A stretch of 64,000 nt of DNA from positions 682,001 through 746,000 of the forward strand of contig NZ_JNJB01000001.1 of the NCBI RefSeq assembly GCF_000701505.1, written 5' to 3'. Position numbers and translations under genes: made by a program. Below the pieces are notes generated by a model. It saw nothing but the letters and a program-made list of their open reading frames with translations. It did no database searches and was not told the origin of the DNA. The DNA is from Dyadobacter crusticola DSM 16708 (GTDB lineage: Bacteria > Bacteroidota > Bacteroidia > Cytophagales > Spirosomataceae). Each line of letters begins with the position of its first letter. Positions within the stretch are counted from its first letter, which is position 1. Below, piece after piece: positions 1 to 9,464 of the stretch.

Positions 1-79
1 CAAGACGATCCTGTTCTAAAGTCTGTGAGTAGGTGTTAAAAGAAGATAATAATAGAATGAACGTTAAAAGTTTTTTCAT
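1..79 (-). CDS. Secreted protein, N-terminal fragment only
   Basis: The reverse strand opens an ATG at 79 and reads 26 codons to the window edge. The peptide starts MKKLLTFILLLSS and runs to a probable signal peptidase site near TYSQ, so this is a signal peptide. The rest of the gene lies outside the window and its function cannot be told. It is transcribed in the same direction as the peptidase genes upstream, 78 bp after the prolyl oligopeptidase stop, and may belong to the same unit. Confidence 0.6.
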   Translation of the reverse strand, partial: MKKLLTFILLLSSFNTYSQTLEQDRL

Positions 80-157
80 AATGGCATGATAGAGCTAGCG
101 AATTTCTAAAAACAAATATCATGACATTAAATTACAATTAGTTACATATCTACTCCC

Positions 158-2260
158 CTACTTCCAAGTCAATCCCATATTCGCAAACATGAATGCATAA
201 ATATCCGCTTGTGTCTCTAACGCTTTTTTGGTGTTGCTGGCGCCGTGGCCGGAGTTGGTGTCAATGCGGATTAACAGCGGGTTAGTCGAGGAAGCGCCGG
301 CTTTGGCCTGCAACTCGGCTGCGTATTTGAATGAATGTGCAGGTACTACCCGATCGTCGTGGTCGGCGGTGGTGATCATCGTTGCCGGGTATTTACCGCC
401 TTCGTTGATATTGTGCAAAGGCGAATATGCGTAAAGCGCTTTGAATTCCTCGGCATTGTCGCTGCTGCCATAGTCGGCGATCCAGTTCCAGCCAATTGTA
501 AACTTGTGAAAACGCAGCATATCCATTACTCCCACTGCCGGGAAAGCGACTTTAAAGAGTTCAGGGCGCTGGTTCATCACTGCGCCTACCAGCAAACCGC
601 CATTTGATCCACCCTGAATAGCCAGTCTTTCCGGCGAGGTATACTTTTCTTTGATCAGGTATTCGGCCGCAGCAATGAAATCGTCAAAAACGTTTTGCTT
701 TTTGAGCTTCATTCCCTGCTCGTGCCATTTCTCACCGTACTCACTTCCGCCTCGCAAATTAGCTTGCACGTAAACGCCACCTTGGTTCAGGAAAGGAATG
801 CGCGTTGGACTAAATGATGGCGGCAAACTCACATTGAACCCGCCGTATCCGTAAAGGATAGTCGGATTGCTACCATCAAGCTTCAATCCCTTTTTGTAGG
901 TAATAAATGCAGGGATCTTTGTACCGTCTTTGCTCGTGTAAAAAACCTGCTTGGTCTCGTATTCTGCCGGCTTGAATGCTACTTCCGGTTCGCGGAAAAC
1001 TTCGCTCTTCTTTGCAGCGATATCGTATCTGAAAATAGTCGGCGGATAATTGAAGGAAGTAAATGTATAAAACACGAAACTGTCCCCGCGTTCCCCGCCA
1101 AACCCGCTCGCAGATCCCAGAGCAGGCAATACTACCTCATTTTCCAACTTCCCTGCCAGATCATACACGTATGCTCTGGTTGTCACATCTTTTGAATAGG
1201 TCGCAAAAAGCTTCCCTCCTGCTGTTCCTGCGCCCTGCAAAGGTTCGGGTTTTTCCGGCAAAACGATTTTCCACTTTCCTGATTTGGTTTCAAACAGCAT
1301 TACCTTGCTATTCGGCGCATTCTCATTGGTTTCAATCAAAAAGTCAGAACCTACATTGTCAATTACACCGTAACTAAAATCTGTTATTTCTTCCTTGATT
1401 GGAATGAATCTGGTCTCTCCTTTTTTCAAAACCCAAATCCCGTTTCCGTCTTTTCCCTTACCTCTATCGCTGATACTCAGGATTGCATATTCTTCATCTT
1501 CGGTAGTTCCAACCGTGTGAAAACGCTGTGGATTTTTGCTGTCTTCATAAACCAGCTTATCTGCACTTTGCGGCGTGCCGACCGTGTGGAAATACACCTG
1601 GTGATTTTCATTCTTTGAAGCCAATGCACTTCCGTCCGGCTTTGGATACCTGCTGTAATAAAATCCATTTCCCTGCCAGGCTGCACCGGAAACCTTCACC
1701 CATTCTACTTTATCAGATAACATAGAGAGCGTTTTCATGTCCATTACCCCGTATTCCTGCCAGTCGGAGCCGCCTTTTGACAATCCTACCACTGCATACC
1801 CGCCATCTTTCGACAAGCTGAATGCGGCCAGTCTGGTAGTCCCGTCTGCCGAAAGCTTATTCGGATCAATCACCACTTCCGGTGTTCCTTTCAGGCCTTT
1901 CTGACGATATAACACAGCCTGATTCTGCAAACCATCGTTTTTATAAAAATAGAAGTACTCGCCTTTTTTAGAAGGAGCTGAATACTTTGGATAGTTATAT
2001 GCTTTTTCGAGATCAGCGAAAATCTTTCCCTTAAATGGAATTTTGTTCAAATACCCGAAAGTAACCTCATTCTGAGCCTTCACCCAGGCAGCAGTTTCTT
2101 CTGAACGATCGTCTTCCAGCCAGCGGTAAGGATCTGCAACTTTGGTCCCGTGGTACTCGTCGGTATGTTCTATCTTTTTGGTCTGTGGGTATGTAATTTC
2201 CTGTGCGGACAGGTTCAGACTTGCAGCAGTAAGACTCATTGCCATTAATTTAAATTTCAT
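158..2260 (-). CDS. Prolyl oligopeptidase (S9A serine peptidase), secreted
   Basis: A 700-aa serine peptidase that should cleave short peptides after proline. Residues 1-20 form a signal peptide ending LSAQ, so it acts in the periplasm or outside. The N-terminal domain starts with the family's YRWLEDDRSEE segment and continues as a seven-bladed-propeller-like region to about residue 410. The C-terminal alpha/beta hydrolase carries the nucleophile Ser552 in GGSNGGLL, the acid in TADHDDRVVP and His672 in SGHGASN. The length matches the family (about 680-710 aa). It lies 12 bp downstream of the S15-like hydrolase gene and is probably co-transcribed, which suggests a small peptide-degrading unit. 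The triad is complete and nothing is odd. Confidence 0.95.
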   Translation of the reverse strand: MKFKLMAMSLTAASLNLSAQEITYPQTKKIEHTDEYHGTKVADPYRWLEDDRSEETAAWVKAQNEVTFGYLNKIPFKGKIFADLEKAYNYPKYSAPSKKGEYFYFYKNDGLQNQAVLYRQKGLKGTPEVVIDPNKLSADGTTRLAAFSLSKDGGYAVVGLSKGGSDWQEYGVMDMKTLSMLSDKVEWVKVSGAAWQGNGFYYSRYPKPDGSALASKNENHQVYFHTVGTPQSADKLVYEDSKNPQRFHTVGTTEDEEYAILSISDRGKGKDGNGIWVLKKGETRFIPIKEEITDFSYGVIDNVGSDFLIETNENAPNSKVMLFETKSGKWKIVLPEKPEPLQGAGTAGGKLFATYSKDVTTRAYVYDLAGKLENEVVLPALGSASGFGGERGDSFVFYTFTSFNYPPTIFRYDIAAKKSEVFREPEVAFKPAEYETKQVFYTSKDGTKIPAFITYKKGLKLDGSNPTILYGYGGFNVSLPPSFSPTRIPFLNQGGVYVQANLRGGSEYGEKWHEQGMKLKKQNVFDDFIAAAEYLIKEKYTSPERLAIQGGSNGGLLVGAVMNQRPELFKVAFPAVGVMDMLRFHKFTIGWNWIADYGSSDNAEEFKALYAYSPLHNINEGGKYPATMITTADHDDRVVPAHSFKYAAELQAKAGASSTNPLLIRIDTNSGHGASNTKKALETQADIYAFMFANMGLTWK

Positions 2261-2272
2261 AAATGTGGAGTG

Positions 2273-4159
2273 TTATTTGATTATATCAACTTCCAGCGCG
2301 CTTGCTGCGTCTGCCTGGTGGTAGACAGTCTGCGTAGCAGTTGTAAAATCAGTATCAGCAGCTTTGTAAATGTTCTCGACGTACTTCTGAGGATTTCTGT
2401 CAAAAAGCGGGAATGCAGTACTTTGCACCTGTACCATAATTTTATGTCCTTTTTTGAAAGTATGCAGCACATCCTGTAACCTGAACTTAATGTCCGTCAA
2501 CTGTCCGGCAACCAACGGCTCGGGCTTTTCAAAGCTGTTTCTGAATCTTGCCCGCATAATTTCACTCCTTACCATTTGCTGGTAACCTGCTAATACGGTT
2601 TTGTTGTCTTTCAGGTAATCGTGGTTCTTTTCATTACCAGGATAAACGTCAATCAACTTCACGAAAAAATCGGCATCGGTACCTGTTGTGCTGATCTTTA
2701 ACAATGCAGTGATCTCTCCGCCCAATGTAATATCCTGGTCCAGAACGTCAGTTTCAAAAACCAGCACATCGGGCCGGGCTGCCGCAAAACGCTGGTCTTC
2801 GGACATATACTCGAAAGGCGTAAAGCCCGACATTTGTTTGTAATTCGAAGTATACGGAACCGGTTTCAGAGGGTCACTTACATAAGCAGTAACCGACTTG
2901 TTTTCAGCAGGCGCATTGAAGCTTAGTTTACCTTTCTCATGAAAATACAGCTTCCGTTTTTCTGCATTAGCTACCGGCCATTTGTCGTAAGTTTTCCATT
3001 CTTTTTTACCAGTGTCAAAAAGATATGCTTCCGGTAAACCAGTTTTTCCATCACCAGCTTCTTTCAAGAAATGCTTGAAGAATTTGGCTTCAATATTGTT
3101 TTGGTAAAAGGTCGCGATACTGTCACCGAAGTAGATATCATTATGCATCGTGTGCCCGGTCTCCGCACTCCAGCGACCGTGTCCGAATGGACCAACTACC
3201 AAGGTGTTGTAAGCCGACGGATTATTCTTCTCAATGGTTTTGTAGGTATTTAACGGACCGTACAGATCCTCCGCATCAAACCAGCCGCCGACTGTCATGA
3301 ATGCGTGTTTTAATCCTTTCAAATGCGGAAGTATATCACGCTTTTTCCAGAATTCATCGTAGTTGGGATGGTCGACCGTTTCCTGCCAGTACCAGTTTTT
3401 GGAATAATACTTATCAAAATTTTTCAGCGAACCCATTTTCAGGTTGAAAGTATAACCGTCAGGTTCGGGGCTGATCATTTCGCTCGCAAACCAGGATGCT
3501 GTTGTCGGTTTTGGCGGCTTAATGCCAAATACAGGGAATGTAAGATAATAACCTTGTGTAAAAACACCGTTGTGATGGAAATCGTCGAAGAAGAAATCCG
3601 CAATCGGTGCTTGAGGCGAAGAAGCTTTCAATGCAGGATGGCCTGATAATGCACTGGCTGTCGTGTAAAAACCGGGATAAGAAATACCCCATTGCCCTAC
3701 CCGGCCATTGTTGTTTGGAATATTTTTAAGCAGCCAGTCGATTGTATCATAAGCATCTGAGGCTTCGTCTACGTCCGTTTTCTTTTTCTTCTGGTCAATA
3801 TGCGGCGTCATATTGGTCCATTCGCCTTCGCTCATATACCTTCCACGAACATCCTGGTACACAAAAATGAACTTATCCCGCATCAAAGCCGGACTCGGAC
3901 CCAATTTCGCGGGATACTTGTCAGCCCCATACGGAGCGACACTGTAACAGGTCCGCTGCATTAAAAACGGGTATCTCTTATCGGGAGCCGCATCTTTCGG
4001 CACATATACAATGGTGTGAAGCTTGATCCCGTCCCTAACCGGAACATCGTACTCTGTCTTTGTGTAATTCTCGCGGATCCAATTCTCATTAGACGCAGGT
4101 TGTGCATTGGCGGCAAAGAGGATAAATAGAAGTACCCCGGTTAGTAGCGTTTTAAACAT
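2273..4159 (-). CDS. CocE/NonD family (S15-like) alpha/beta hydrolase, secreted
   Basis: A 628-aa protein with a signal peptide (cleavage near FAANAQ, about residue 19). The hydrolase domain has the family opening RDGIKLHTIVYVPK and the nucleophile Ser160 in GQWGISYPGFY. The catalytic acid and His are expected in the GGWFDAEDLYGPL and GPFGHGRW segments. The C-terminal third is the jelly-roll typical of X-Pro dipeptidyl peptidases, cocaine esterase and glutaryl-7-ACA acylases. The substrate could be an X-Pro peptide, an ester or an acyl amide; the sequence alone does not decide. It is followed 12 bp later by the prolyl oligopeptidase, which favours peptide turnover. Upstream the lipoprotein gene ends only 10 bp away. 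Confidence 0.9.
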   Translation of the reverse strand: MFKTLLTGVLLFILFAANAQPASNENWIRENYTKTEYDVPVRDGIKLHTIVYVPKDAAPDKRYPFLMQRTCYSVAPYGADKYPAKLGPSPALMRDKFIFVYQDVRGRYMSEGEWTNMTPHIDQKKKKTDVDEASDAYDTIDWLLKNIPNNNGRVGQWGISYPGFYTTASALSGHPALKASSPQAPIADFFFDDFHHNGVFTQGYYLTFPVFGIKPPKPTTASWFASEMISPEPDGYTFNLKMGSLKNFDKYYSKNWYWQETVDHPNYDEFWKKRDILPHLKGLKHAFMTVGGWFDAEDLYGPLNTYKTIEKNNPSAYNTLVVGPFGHGRWSAETGHTMHNDIYFGDSIATFYQNNIEAKFFKHFLKEAGDGKTGLPEAYLFDTGKKEWKTYDKWPVANAEKRKLYFHEKGKLSFNAPAENKSVTAYVSDPLKPVPYTSNYKQMSGFTPFEYMSEDQRFAAARPDVLVFETDVLDQDITLGGEITALLKISTTGTDADFFVKLIDVYPGNEKNHDYLKDNKTVLAGYQQMVRSEIMRARFRNSFEKPEPLVAGQLTDIKFRLQDVLHTFKKGHKIMVQVQSTAFPLFDRNPQKYVENIYKAADTDFTTATQTVYHQADAASALEVDIIK

Positions 4160-4169
4160 ATCAAATGAA

Positions 4170-5087
4170 TTATTTTCTCTTGTAAAAATTTAATGATACC
4201 GCGGTTGCTGTGGATCTTTCAGATATAGTGTAAAATCCGGCCCTAGTTGCTTCAAAGCAAATACCTTCGCCCTGCGGTTCCAGTTCAACTCGCAGCTGCT
4301 TGAATGCAGACCGAGTAAGAACCTGTCCTACACTCTCCCCTTCCATTCGCTTCCAGTAATGTACGTTCAGATAAGTGCGGATTAAAATTTCGCTACCATC
4401 TCTTGAAATGCTTGCACCTGTGGCAGTGGAAACACCCGGAACGGAGCCTACCTTTTCAGCTACAATCACCTCACTAGTCGATTGCGGATAAGGTAATCTG
4501 TAAATACCAGTATTTTCGACCGTTTTTGAAATAATGAAAATATCCTTTGTTACAGGATCCAGGATCATCGATTCAGAATCTCTGGGACCGTCGGGATAGC
4601 TGAATGATATTTTTTCAACAGCAGATTGATTGAAAGCCGCATTTAGATCCGCTATTTCCGGTACCCTGTAAATGACACTTACAGGTGCAATCGGAGAATT
4701 GTTATTCCCGATATCTGCGATATATAAGTAGTTTAACTCTGCATTTGGGCCCGGACCGGAAGCAATGTCCTCCCAATCCCGGTTGGTTGTGCCGGGCACG
4801 GTGTATTCCTTAATCGTCTTCCCATCTTTACTGATCAGGTAAACGGAATTGGGGTTACCAGAATCCTGGTGTGTCCACAAGTAGCCCAGCATGTTCAGGC
4901 TTGGTGCGAGCCCGGAAGCTTCGTCAACAATGCCCGGTGTAATGGGAAATTTTTCGGCCCGGGTTTCAAACTGATCAGACGTGCCCAGTGGAGGCTCCGG
5001 CTCAGGATTACACGAAAAAGTTAAACCAAAAGCAAGGGAAACAAGGACAATTGAAAGCTGGTTGACCGGCCGGGAGATTACATTCAT
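4170..5087 (-). CDS. Putative lipoprotein with beta-propeller-like body
   Basis: A 305-aa protein of unknown function. It has a hydrophobic N-terminus with a lipobox-like LTFSC and Cys26, so it is probably a lipoprotein. The body contains repeated strand/turn segments such as DWEDIASGPG, YIADIGNNNS, DSESMILDP and IFIISKT, typical of secreted propeller proteins in which each blade reports a stored value. I do not recognise a catalytic motif. It is the first gene of the minus-strand run that continues into the two peptidases, with 10-12 bp gaps, and lies divergently from aspS. A regulator-linked propeller or phytase/esterase-like fold is possible; this is inference. Confidence 0.7.
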   Translation of the reverse strand: MNVISRPVNQLSIVLVSLAFGLTFSCNPEPEPPLGTSDQFETRAEKFPITPGIVDEASGLAPSLNMLGYLWTHQDSGNPNSVYLISKDGKTIKEYTVPGTTNRDWEDIASGPGPNAELNYLYIADIGNNNSPIAPVSVIYRVPEIADLNAAFNQSAVEKISFSYPDGPRDSESMILDPVTKDIFIISKTVENTGIYRLPYPQSTSEVIVAEKVGSVPGVSTATGASISRDGSEILIRTYLNVHYWKRMEGESVGQVLTRSAFKQLRVELEPQGEGICFEATRAGFYTISERSTATAVSLNFYKRK

Positions 5088-5122
5088 GAAAAACGTTGCA
5101 TGTTAGATTTGCTAAAAATACG

Positions 5123-5130
5123 TAGTTTTG
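5123..5130 (+). promoter_or_regulatory. Candidate -7 box of the aspS promoter
   Basis: TAGTTTTG matches the Bacteroidota sigma-A -7 consensus TAnnTTTG and lies 49 bp before the aspS ATG. The possible -33 TTG at 5096-5098 is 24 bp away, slightly longer than usual, so the match rests mainly on the -7 box. Confidence 0.45.
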
Positions 5131-5179
5131 CGGCATTTATTATCAGGGACTTTCTTTATATCAGCATCAAAATAGTTAT

Positions 5180-6937
5180 ATGTTACGTTCACATACCTGT
5201 GGGGAATTAAGCTTAGAACATGTTAATCAAGAGGTTGTATTGTGCGGGTGGGTTCAGCGGGTTCGCGACAAGGGGGGAATGATCTGGCTCGATCTGCGTG
5301 ATCGGTACGGCATTACCCAGCTGCTTTTTGAAGAAGGAAAGACACCGTCGAATGTGCTGGAAATCGCCCGATCACTGGGTCGCGAATTTGTTGTTTCCGC
5401 AAAAGGCATTGTGATTGAACGTTTGTCAAAAAACGATAAAATAGCGACTGGCGACATTGAGATCCGGGTTTCGGAACTGAATATCCTTAATCCCGCAAAA
5501 CTGCCGCCGTTCCTGATTGAAGACGAAACTGACGGAGGTGACGATATCAGGATGAAATACCGCTATCTTGACCTGAGAAGAAACAATGTGCGCAAGAATC
5601 TGCAGCTGCGTCATCAGGTTGCCCGATATACAAGGACTTACCTCGATAACTTAGATTTTATCGAAGTCGAAACTCCGGTTCTGATCAAATCCACGCCAGA
5701 AGGAGCGCGCGATTTTGTGGTGCCGAGCAGGATGAACCCAGGTGAATTTTATGCATTGCCCCAATCGCCCCAAACTTTCAAACAGTTATTGATGGTAGCC
5801 GGTTTTGACCGTTATTATCAAATCGTGAAGTGTTTCCGGGACGAAGATCTGCGTGCAGACCGTCAACCTGAGTTTACACAAATTGACTGCGAAATGTCAT
5901 TTGTGACCCAGGAAGATGTACTGAACACTTTCGAGGGTATGATCAGGAATTTGTTTTTGAATGTAAAAGGAATCGAGCTGCCGGAAGTCCCCCGAATGAC
6001 TTACGCAGATGCAATGCGTTTGTATGGTTCAGACAAGCCGGATATTCGATTTGACATGAAATTCACGGAGCTCAAAGGCGAAGATCAGGATCTTACTTCG
6101 GGCAAAGGCTTCGGTGTTTTTGATGATGCAGGATTGGTTGTGGGTATTTGCGCACCTGGCTGTGCCGAGTATACACGCAAGCAAATGGATGAGCTTACAG
6201 ACTGGATCAAACGTCCGCAAATCGGTGCGAAAGGTTTGATTTATGTACGATATAATGCCGATGGATCAATCAAGTCTTCCGTTGACAAATTTTACACCGA
6301 AGGAGACCTTAAAAAATGGATAGTTGCATTCAATGCAAAACCGGGCGATTTGCTGCTGATCCTCTCGGGTCAGGGCGATAAAGTGCGGAAGCAATTAAAT
6401 GAATTGCGGTTGGAGATGGGATCGCGGTTGGGTTTACGTAATCCAGACGAATACCGAGTTCTTTGGGTTCTTGATTTTCCGCTGCTGGAATTTGGTGAAA
6501 GTGAAAACCGGTGGTTTGCAATGCATCATCCATTCACAAGTCCGAAGCCTGAGGATCTTGATCTTTTGGACAAAAATCTGGGTCTTGTCAGAGCGAATGC
6601 ATACGATATGGTTATAAATGGCGTTGAAGTTGGCGGAGGATCTGTCCGGATATTCGAGAAAGAACTGCAACAGAAAATGTTTGGCATTCTCGGGTTTTCG
6701 CCGGAAGAAGCGCAGGAACAATTTGGTTTTCTGATGAATGCATTCGAATTCGGCGCACCACCGCACGCAGGTATCGCATTTGGTTTTGACAGGCTTTGCT
6801 CCATTTTCGGAGGTGCTGACTCGATCAGAGACTTCATTGCATTCCCGAAAAATAACTCAGGCCGTGACGTGATGATCGATTCACCTTCGGTTATCGCAGA
6901 CAGTCAGTTGAAAGAATTGTCAATAAAAGTTGTATAG
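5180..6937 (+). CDS. aspS: Aspartate--tRNA ligase
   Basis: A 585-aa class II aminoacyl-tRNA synthetase that charges tRNA-Asp with aspartate in the cytoplasm. The N-terminal OB-fold starts [10 protein letters not shown] and contains the [12 protein letters not shown] anticodon-binding segment. Class II motif 2 is seen as [18 protein letters not shown] and motif 3 as GIAFGFDRL. The segment between roughly residues 280 and 410 is the bacterial GAD insertion. The length is normal for bacterial AspRS. The ATG at 5180 gives the conserved N-terminus. It stands alone, with a 133-bp gap before the capsule locus and the lipoprotein gene divergent upstream. Confidence 0.98.
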   Translation: MLRSHTCGELSLEHVNQEVVLCGWVQRVRDKGGMIWLDLRDRYGITQLLFEEGKTPSNVLEIARSLGREFVVSAKGIVIERLSKNDKIATGDIEIRVSELNILNPAKLPPFLIEDETDGGDDIRMKYRYLDLRRNNVRKNLQLRHQVARYTRTYLDNLDFIEVETPVLIKSTPEGARDFVVPSRMNPGEFYALPQSPQTFKQLLMVAGFDRYYQIVKCFRDEDLRADRQPEFTQIDCEMSFVTQEDVLNTFEGMIRNLFLNVKGIELPEVPRMTYADAMRLYGSDKPDIRFDMKFTELKGEDQDLTSGKGFGVFDDAGLVVGICAPGCAEYTRKQMDELTDWIKRPQIGAKGLIYVRYNADGSIKSSVDKFYTEGDLKKWIVAFNAKPGDLLLILSGQGDKVRKQLNELRLEMGSRLGLRNPDEYRVLWVLDFPLLEFGESENRWFAMHHPFTSPKPEDLDLLDKNLGLVRANAYDMVINGVEVGGGSVRIFEKELQQKMFGILGFSPEEAQEQFGFLMNAFEFGAPPHAGIAFGFDRLCSIFGGADSIRDFIAFPKNNSGRDVMIDSPSVIADSQLKELSIKVV

Positions 6938-7024
6938 TTCTATTTTGCCAACTGTAGTGGCTGTTAAACCATTATTAGTTAAGATTTTGTAGTTTTACCA
7001 CAACTTAGGATTTTCCAAATAATT

Positions 7025-7052
7025 CCGGTACAATGGAGCGCACCAGTACCGG
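7025..7052. promoter_or_regulatory. Inverted repeat in the leader of the polysaccharide operon
   Basis: CCGGTAC at 7025-7031 is repeated inverted as GTACCGG at 7046-7052 with a 14-nt loop. It ends 18 bp before the ATG of the SLBB export gene. It could be an RNA hairpin affecting initiation or a protein site. The arms are only 7 bp and no T-run follows, so it is not a terminator. Confidence 0.3.
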
Positions 7053-7070
7053 CTGAAATAAAAACACTAC

Positions 7071-9464
7071 ATGCATTATCAATCCGTTTTAGCGAAATAC
7101 TTTAAGAGTATTTTTCCAGTATTTCTAATTCTCGCCCATCTTCAAGTTTTTGCACAAAACACCGCTCCGCAGACACCAACCACTCAACCAACGGTAGATC
7201 CCACACAAGTAGGCAACCAGCAGGCTGTCGATTTTTACAATCAGGCAAAAGGTGCGGGAATGTCCGACATGGATATTGAAAGAGCTGCGCTTCAGAGAGG
7301 CTACTCTCTCGATGATATCTCTACAATTCGCCGGAGACTTCAGCAAAATTCGAAAGACAATACGAGAAACGATCCTAATAGAGACGAGATCGACGAAACG
7401 CGGGAGCAGGATGATCTGGATGAACTCGACGACGAGACTAACAACGAAAGAGATTCGACAGCCGCTGGAAGAGCAAGGCAGAGGAGATTAAACAGAACGT
7501 TTGGATCAGCATTCTTTAGTCGCTCATCCGCTACTTTTGAACCCAACCTGCGTATAGCTACTCCCAAAAACTACATTCTTGGTCCGGACGATGAGCTGAT
7601 CGTTGATATTTACGGGAATTCGGTTGACAATTTCAGGATGAAGGTTAGTCCGGAAGGAACAGTTAAAATGCTGAATCTGGCGCCGGTGCAGGTAAGCGGC
7701 CTCACCATTGAGCAAGCAAATGAAAGAATAGTTAACCGGCTTAGGCAGGCATACTCTACATTAAACAGACCTGGATCCGGCACTTACTCGAGCATTACGC
7801 TGGGCAATGTACGCAGCATTAAAGTGATGATTATCGGAGAAGCTGTCAGACCTGGAAGCTACACTGTTTCTTCCCTGGCTAGTGCGTTCAATGCATTATA
7901 TGTGTCAGGCGGGCCTAACCGCAACGGATCTTACAGGAATATAGAGATTATCAGAGACAACAAGATACTTCGCAAAATTGACCTTTACCGGTTTCTGATT
8001 GACGGAGATCTCCGCGATAATATAGCGTTGCGGGATCAGGACATTATACTTATTCGCCCTTACGATACGCGAATTGAACTTGCAGGGCAATTGAAGAAAA
8101 CGGGTGTTTTTGAAGCAAAAGCTGGTGAAACCTTAAATGATCTGATCAGATATGCAGGCGGCTTTTCTCCCGAAGCATTTACCCAGCTTATTCAATATCA
8201 ACGTAATACAGGTAACAACTTTGTTATCGGCACGATTGATTCAACTCAAATCAGTTCTTTTGTGCCCAAAAATGGCGACATTTTTACGATCAAGAAGATC
8301 CTCGACGTGATTGCCAATCAGGTCGAAATTCGTGGCGCTGTCACCCGCCCAGGTTTTTACCCCTTGGATGAACGTACAAAAACAGTGAAGGAACTGATCA
8401 ACATAGCACAGGGAATTGGTCAGAGAGCATTTTTGAACCGCGCATTGTTGGAACGCGCCAGCGGGGATACGCAAACCGGCTTGGTTGCAATCGATCTGAG
8501 AAAACTGCTGAACAATGAAATCCCCGATATTCAGCTATTACCAGGTGATATTTTGACAATCAAGTCTGTCGAAGACTTGAAAGAATTCACTTACCTGTCA
8601 ATTGACGGATCGGTTATCAACCCAGGAGCTTACTATTATTACAAAGACATTACAATAGCCGACCTTATATTTCAGGCTGGCGGCTTTACCGAAGGCGGGG
8701 TTCCTTACCGCATTGAAGTTTCCAGGCGGGTAAAAAATGATACTACCGGTCTGCCTGAGTCGCAGAATGTGCGCATATTCACATTGAATGTAGCGGATAA
8801 CCTGGTGTTGAATGAGGAAGACCAGAAGTTTAAGCTTTTGCCTTACGACATTGTACTTATCCGCAAATCGCCGCGGTACGAAAGTCAGAAAATTGTCACA
8901 GTTGCCGGAGAAGTTACCTACCCGGGCACTTACACGATATTGAACAACTTCGAACGTATCTCAGATCTGTTTCCGAAAGTAGGCGGATTGAAAAAGGAAG
9001 CATACATTGAAGGAGCACGCTTTTACCGGAACAGAGAACTTGTGGCGCTTGATTTGAAGGCAATAGTTGAAAAGCCAAATATTCCTGCCAACCTTCTACT
9101 TGTCGACGGAGACACGCTTTACATTCCTAAAAAGTCAGAAATGATCCGGATTCAAGGAGGAGTTTACAACCCTTCGGTCGTGAACTTTGACCGAAGCTTC
9201 AACTTCAAGGAATATATCTCACAAGCAGGTGGCTATACGGAGAGAGCACGTAAAAACAGAACCTACGTTTCGTACCCCAATGGCCGTACACACAGGACCA
9301 ACAAATTCCTGTTCTTCCGATCCTACCCTCGTGTTGAACCAGGTTCCGTTATCACAATTCCTGTGAAAGAACCAAGAAACGAGCAACCAATGTCTCGTGG
9401 AGAACGCTTGGCACTTATTTCATTATTCACCACACTCGCAATTGCGATGATACGTATTTTATAA
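7071..9464 (+). CDS. SLBB-domain polysaccharide export protein (Wza-like)
   Basis: A 797-aa outer-membrane polysaccharide export channel candidate. The signal peptide ends near residue 29 (LQVFAQ). Residues about 45-155 are low in complexity and rich in Gln, Asp and Glu. The polysaccharide export domain begins with YILGPDDELIVDIYGN at about 167. At least six SLBB-type repeats follow, at about 253, 335, 416, 508, 610 and 691, each with a G-x-V-x-x-P-G-x-Y-like core. The C-terminus is one hydrophobic helix (about 780-797). It is much longer than E. coli Wza (379 aa), as is usual in Bacteroidota. The last base of its stop is the first base of the next gene's ATG, so it is translationally coupled to the Wzz-like protein. 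Confidence 0.92.
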   Translation: MHYQSVLAKYFKSIFPVFLILAHLQVFAQNTAPQTPTTQPTVDPTQVGNQQAVDFYNQAKGAGMSDMDIERAALQRGYSLDDISTIRRRLQQNSKDNTRNDPNRDEIDETREQDDLDELDDETNNERDSTAAGRARQRRLNRTFGSAFFSRSSATFEPNLRIATPKNYILGPDDELIVDIYGNSVDNFRMKVSPEGTVKMLNLAPVQVSGLTIEQANERIVNRLRQAYSTLNRPGSGTYSSITLGNVRSIKVMIIGEAVRPGSYTVSSLASAFNALYVSGGPNRNGSYRNIEIIRDNKILRKIDLYRFLIDGDLRDNIALRDQDIILIRPYDTRIELAGQLKKTGVFEAKAGETLNDLIRYAGGFSPEAFTQLIQYQRNTGNNFVIGTIDSTQISSFVPKNGDIFTIKKILDVIANQVEIRGAVTRPGFYPLDERTKTVKELINIAQGIGQRAFLNRALLERASGDTQTGLVAIDLRKLLNNEIPDIQLLPGDILTIKSVEDLKEFTYLSIDGSVINPGAYYYYKDITIADLIFQAGGFTEGGVPYRIEVSRRVKNDTTGLPESQNVRIFTLNVADNLVLNEEDQKFKLLPYDIVLIRKSPRYESQKIVTVAGEVTYPGTYTILNNFERISDLFPKVGGLKKEAYIEGARFYRNRELVALDLKAIVEKPNIPANLLLVDGDTLYIPKKSEMIRIQGGVYNPSVVNFDRSFNFKEYISQAGGYTERARKNRTYVSYPNGRTHRTNKFLFFRSYPRVEPGSVITIPVKEPRNEQPMSRGERLALISLFTTLAIAMIRIL